DNA of 64,000 nucleotides from Sulfurovum sp. FS08-3 (GTDB lineage Bacteria; Campylobacterota; Campylobacteria; Campylobacterales; Sulfurovaceae): NCBI GenBank assembly GCA_000830175.1, contig JQIS01000009.1, positions 1 to 64,000 of the forward strand, read 5' to 3'. Shown piece by piece: positions 61,217 to 64,000 of this stretch (position 1 is its first letter; each line of letters starts with the position of its first letter). The notes under the pieces were generated by a model. It saw only the letters and a program-made list of their open reading frames with translations, ran no database searches and was not told where the DNA came from. The position numbers and the translations under genes were made by a program.

Positions 61217-64000
61217 ATGATGTCAAAAGAAAACAGTGTATTTATCCAAAGTAGAAGAACTTTTTTAAAAGCCACCGCATTTGGTGTAGCAGGTGCAACA
61301 CTTGCCAAAGGGGTATTTGAAACGATTGTCAATACTCCCGCAATGGCGGAGTCACAATTTACACCCACACCCCAAACGCTCTCTTTTTATCCCTCACTTG
61401 AACAATGGGATAGCTTTGTGGAGCTTGATGGGCATGATTGGAAACGAGGAGGTACAGCACGAAACGGTGGCTCTTCTCTTGAAAACAAAGAGGGGATTAA
61501 AGCAACGGAATACATGCTTGTGCCTACGGCGTGTTCAAACTGTGAAGCTTCATGCGGTCTTACTGCGTGGGTGGATATAGGCGAGTATCGAAAAAGCAAC
61601 AATCCAAAAGATCTAAAAGTACGCAAATATATGGGTAATCCACTCCATGCAGGAAGCCGTGGACGTAACTGTGCCAAAGGGTATGCAGCGCAATCGCAAA
61701 TGTATGATCCCGATCGTATCCCCTTCCCACTCAAAAGAGCCAGTGGTTCTAAGCGAGGTGAGGGTAAATGGGTGCGTACAACATGGGATGAAGCGATGAA
61801 GGAGATTGGAAACAAGTTTTACAATACGCTCAAAAGCGGCGATGAGATGTCTCGAAAACTCATCATGTACCATGTAGGACGACCCAACGAAAACGGTTTT
61901 GGAGGGCGAGTACCTCACTCTATGGGGTGTGATGGGTACGATTCGCACACCAATATCTGCTCAGCTGGTGCTAGACAAGGTACAATTCAGTGGGCAAACG
62001 ACGATAGAAACTCACCCGATTGGGCCAATGCCAAATTGATTTTCTTGCAATCTTCACACGCAGCTGACGCAGGTCACTACTTCCAACAATCGGCTGGTTT
62101 TATTGCCGATGCACGTAAAAAAGGTGCTAAGCTTGTCGTTATGGATCCTCGTCTTTCAAACTCAGCGGGTATGGCTGACCTTTGGGTGCCTGTATGGCCA
62201 GGAACCGAAGCAGCACTCTATCTTCACTTGACGAGTCGTATTCTTAATGAAAAAGGTATTGATGGCAAAGATCTTGTCAAGCATGATTTTGTCAAAAACT
62301 GGGTAAACTGGGATAGATTGATGAAAGATAAAAAATATCTTCAATTTATGCTTGATAGAGGCTACATTCAATCGCTTCCAAAAGGCGAAAGCTATGAAGA
62401 TTTTATCGAAATGCTCAAAGGTCTCTACGCTCCCTATACTTTGGAGTTTGCAGCCAAAGAGTGCCGTGTTGAGTCCTCTACACTCGAAAAACTTTTTGAA
62501 TACCTCATTGATGCAGGTGAAAGAATCGCTACTTTTATTTGGAGAGCTGGCCCTATTGGTCATAGAGGGGGTTGGATGAATGCTAGAACCGCTTTCTTGC
62601 CATTGGTTTTGCGTGGTGCATTAGCAGGTGACAAAGGTGGGGTAGGTATGCACCACTGGCACATTATCTCCGTTAATGGCAAAGGCGAAGCTGCTACCGT
62701 CGCTCAAAAAGCACCCAACAAAGTCGATGTTTGGAATGAGTTGGCATGGCCACCCGAATACCCACTCTCTACCTACGAGATGAGCCACATCCTCCCACAC
62801 CTTTTGATGGATGAAGAGTGGCAAGATAATTGGAACAAAAAAGGACTCAACGTCCCCAAAAAACTTGCTGTTTATATCCCTAGAATGTACAATCCTGTAT
62901 GGATTAATCCCGATGGATTTAGATGGATTGAGGCTCTCAAAAGAGAAGATAAGATTGAGATGAGCTTCAACCTCTCTCCTACATGGTCAGAGACCAACTG
63001 GTATTGCGATTACATACTTCCTACAGGATTAGCAGGTGAACGACACGACCAACACTCAGAGGGAACCAAACCTGCACGATGGTTATCCTTTAGACAACCC
63101 GCCCTTAGAGTAGCACTTGAAAAGATGGGATGGAAAGCCAAACGCCCCGAAAGAGCCACACTTGAAGCACACATTGTAGCTGGACTAGGTGAAGTATGGG
63201 AAGAGGTAGAGTTTTGGGCAAACCTTATGGTGGACTATGTAGATCCCGATGGACGATTGGGCATTCGAGACTACTGGGCCTCCAAAGAAGATCCTAGCCG
63301 TGCTGTAACCATGCCTGAGTGGTATCAAGCTGCTTTTGACAATTTACCCAATCTCAAAGCCGCTGCCAAATCAAAGTTTCCAAACTCAAAATATCCCAAC
63401 TATGAGTTGATGAGAGATATGGGTACATGGCTAGAAGAGGATAATATCTACAAACCTCAAGAGCGTCCTATGAAGCGAGAGGGCAATACATTCTTTGCAC
63501 ACGGGCATGAGTACGATATTAGCCAACTTAGCAAAGATGAGTTTGGTGTCATTATGGCAGACGATGGACACGGTAAAAAAGAGGGAATTGGCGTAGAAGT
63601 CAATGGAGAACTCAAAGAGGGCTTCCATACACTAAGCAAAAAATTGGAGTTCTACGCTGAGTGGTTTGCACAGTGGAAATGGCCAGAGTATGCGATACCC
63701 ATCTACCCAACAACCAAAGAGCAACGCAAAGAGATGATTCATGTTGTTTCACATGTACACCATGACTATATGGAAAAAGAGAATGAATTTGCTCTCAATA
63801 CCATCTTTAGATTGCCTTATATGATTCATACCCGTTCGGTAAACTCCAAACATTTGATGGAGATTTCTCAAAACCACAACCCTGTATGGATAAACACCCA
63901 AGATGCCCAACGACTCAACATCAAACACGGCGATGCTATTAAAGTGACTATTTCCGATACCGTTAGTGGATTAGAGAGCGGTTACTTTATCGCTATGGCA
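61217..64000 (+). CDS. Molybdopterin oxidoreductase catalytic subunit (PsrA/PhsA/TtrA-like), partial
   Basis: At least 928 residues, open at the right edge. A Tat signal with SRRTFLKATAFGVAGA directs export. An N-terminal [4Fe-4S] site follows: CSNCEASCGLTAW and NCAKGY. Then GKRGEGKW-like SKRGEGKWVRTTWDEAM, and ICSAGARQG, whose Cys is in the place of the molybdenum ligand in Psr-type enzymes. WPGTEAALYLHL and the C-terminal cap start NPVWINTQDAQRLNIKHGD are DMSO-reductase-family features. Candidate substrates are polysulfide, thiosulfate or tetrathionate. The gene order Fe-S, NrfD, catalytic is that of ttrBCA, but sequence does not clearly place it in TtrA. Confidence 0.9.
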   Translation, partial: MMSKENSVFIQSRRTFLKATAFGVAGATLAKGVFETIVNTPAMAESQFTPTPQTLSFYPSLEQWDSFVELDGHDWKRGGTARNGGSSLENKEGIKATEYMLVPTACSNCEASCGLTAWVDIGEYRKSNNPKDLKVRKYMGNPLHAGSRGRNCAKGYAAQSQMYDPDRIPFPLKRASGSKRGEGKWVRTTWDEAMKEIGNKFYNTLKSGDEMSRKLIMYHVGRPNENGFGGRVPHSMGCDGYDSHTNICSAGARQGTIQWANDDRNSPDWANAKLIFLQSSHAADAGHYFQQSAGFIADARKKGAKLVVMDPRLSNSAGMADLWVPVWPGTEAALYLHLTSRILNEKGIDGKDLVKHDFVKNWVNWDRLMKDKKYLQFMLDRGYIQSLPKGESYEDFIEMLKGLYAPYTLEFAAKECRVESSTLEKLFEYLIDAGERIATFIWRAGPIGHRGGWMNARTAFLPLVLRGALAGDKGGVGMHHWHIISVNGKGEAATVAQKAPNKVDVWNELAWPPEYPLSTYEMSHILPHLLMDEEWQDNWNKKGLNVPKKLAVYIPRMYNPVWINPDGFRWIEALKREDKIEMSFNLSPTWSETNWYCDYILPTGLAGERHDQHSEGTKPARWLSFRQPALRVALEKMGWKAKRPERATLEAHIVAGLGEVWEEVEFWANLMVDYVDPDGRLGIRDYWASKEDPSRAVTMPEWYQAAFDNLPNLKAAAKSKFPNSKYPNYELMRDMGTWLEEDNIYKPQERPMKREGNTFFAHGHEYDISQLSKDEFGVIMADDGHGKKEGIGVEVNGELKEGFHTLSKKLEFYAEWFAQWKWPEYAIPIYPTTKEQRKEMIHVVSHVHHDYMEKENEFALNTIFRLPYMIHTRSVNSKHLMEISQNHNPVWINTQDAQRLNIKHGDAIKVTISDTVSGLESGYFIAMA

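Noticed and set aside
61217-64000. Naming the molybdoenzyme ttrA, psrA or phsA
   Set aside because: Gene order fits ttrBCA and the Cys ligand fits Psr/Phs enzymes, but no segment is specific enough, and the C-terminus lies outside the window.

Overview
The window looks like a chromosomal segment of a Campylobacterota (epsilonproteobacterial) species, probably a free-living sulfur- or hydrogen-oxidising type related to Sulfurimonas or Sulfurovum. This is inferred from gene content: an HP0958/FlgZ-like zinc-ribbon coiled-coil protein, a XerH-type recombinase, a short GlmU, a membrane-bound Fe-S/NrfD/molybdopterin oxidoreductase, and dense AT-rich gene packing with frequent TTG/GTG starts and 'gctataat' -10 boxes. 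No rRNA or tRNA gene and no CRISPR array was seen.

Layout. 1-709: 5' part of an Rpn-family nuclease gene. 930-6379: housekeeping run (Nif3-like, zinc-ribbon protein, waaA, then yfgM-like/bamB-like/xerH). 6637-9840: a large surface lipoprotein. 9936-13438: sucD, sucC and malate dehydrogenase, leftward. 13745-16356: accessory patch with a CZB zinc-sensor protein, a KAP NTPase, a frameshifted and truncated NACHT NTPase, and an inverted-repeat element. 16490-18906: rlpA, tsaE, lptB, PAP2 phosphatase. 18984-24394: accessory lipoproteins (5'-nucleotidase fusion, a 39-residue lipoprotein, a frameshifted Lcl-domain lipoprotein), ending in a 186-bp palindrome built from the promoter and 5' end of an Rpn gene. 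24447-31438: a four-gene leftward signalling operon. 31928-38783: pheT, pheS, a lipase-like lipoprotein with a substituted nucleophile, rpsI and rplM. 39006-42258: NlpC/P60, TauE/SafE, EamA and YihY genes. 42255-45152: PseG-like protein, glmU, a 64-residue ORF and mog. 45339-50271: LysM protein, ilvB, ilvN, rpsO, a coiled-coil/HhH protein and an MBL hydrolase. 50268-54250: cvfB, PIF1-like helicase, ThiF and MFS, leftward. 54348-56287: polysaccharide deacetylase and three small exported proteins sharing a Cys/Tyr motif. 56354-59176: binding protein, TonB-dependent receptor and a 59-residue ORF. 59501-64000: Fe-S subunit, NrfD subunit and the catalytic molybdopterin subunit, which runs off the right edge.

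The two most notable items are as follows. First, the operon YfiR-like protein / TonB-dependent receptor / CHASE8-like hybrid kinase with Hpt / response regulator fused to a PP2C phosphatase. It looks like a YfiBNR-type periplasmic sensing module rewired onto a phosphorelay and an HsbR-like partner-switching phosphatase. Second, the spacerless palindrome at 24209-24394 (92 of 93 positions paired), in which each arm carries a -10 box, a Shine-Dalgarno sequence, a start codon and the first codons of an Rpn gene. A second inverted repeat, also enclosing a -10-like box and a start codon, ends the broken NACHT gene at 16233-16356.
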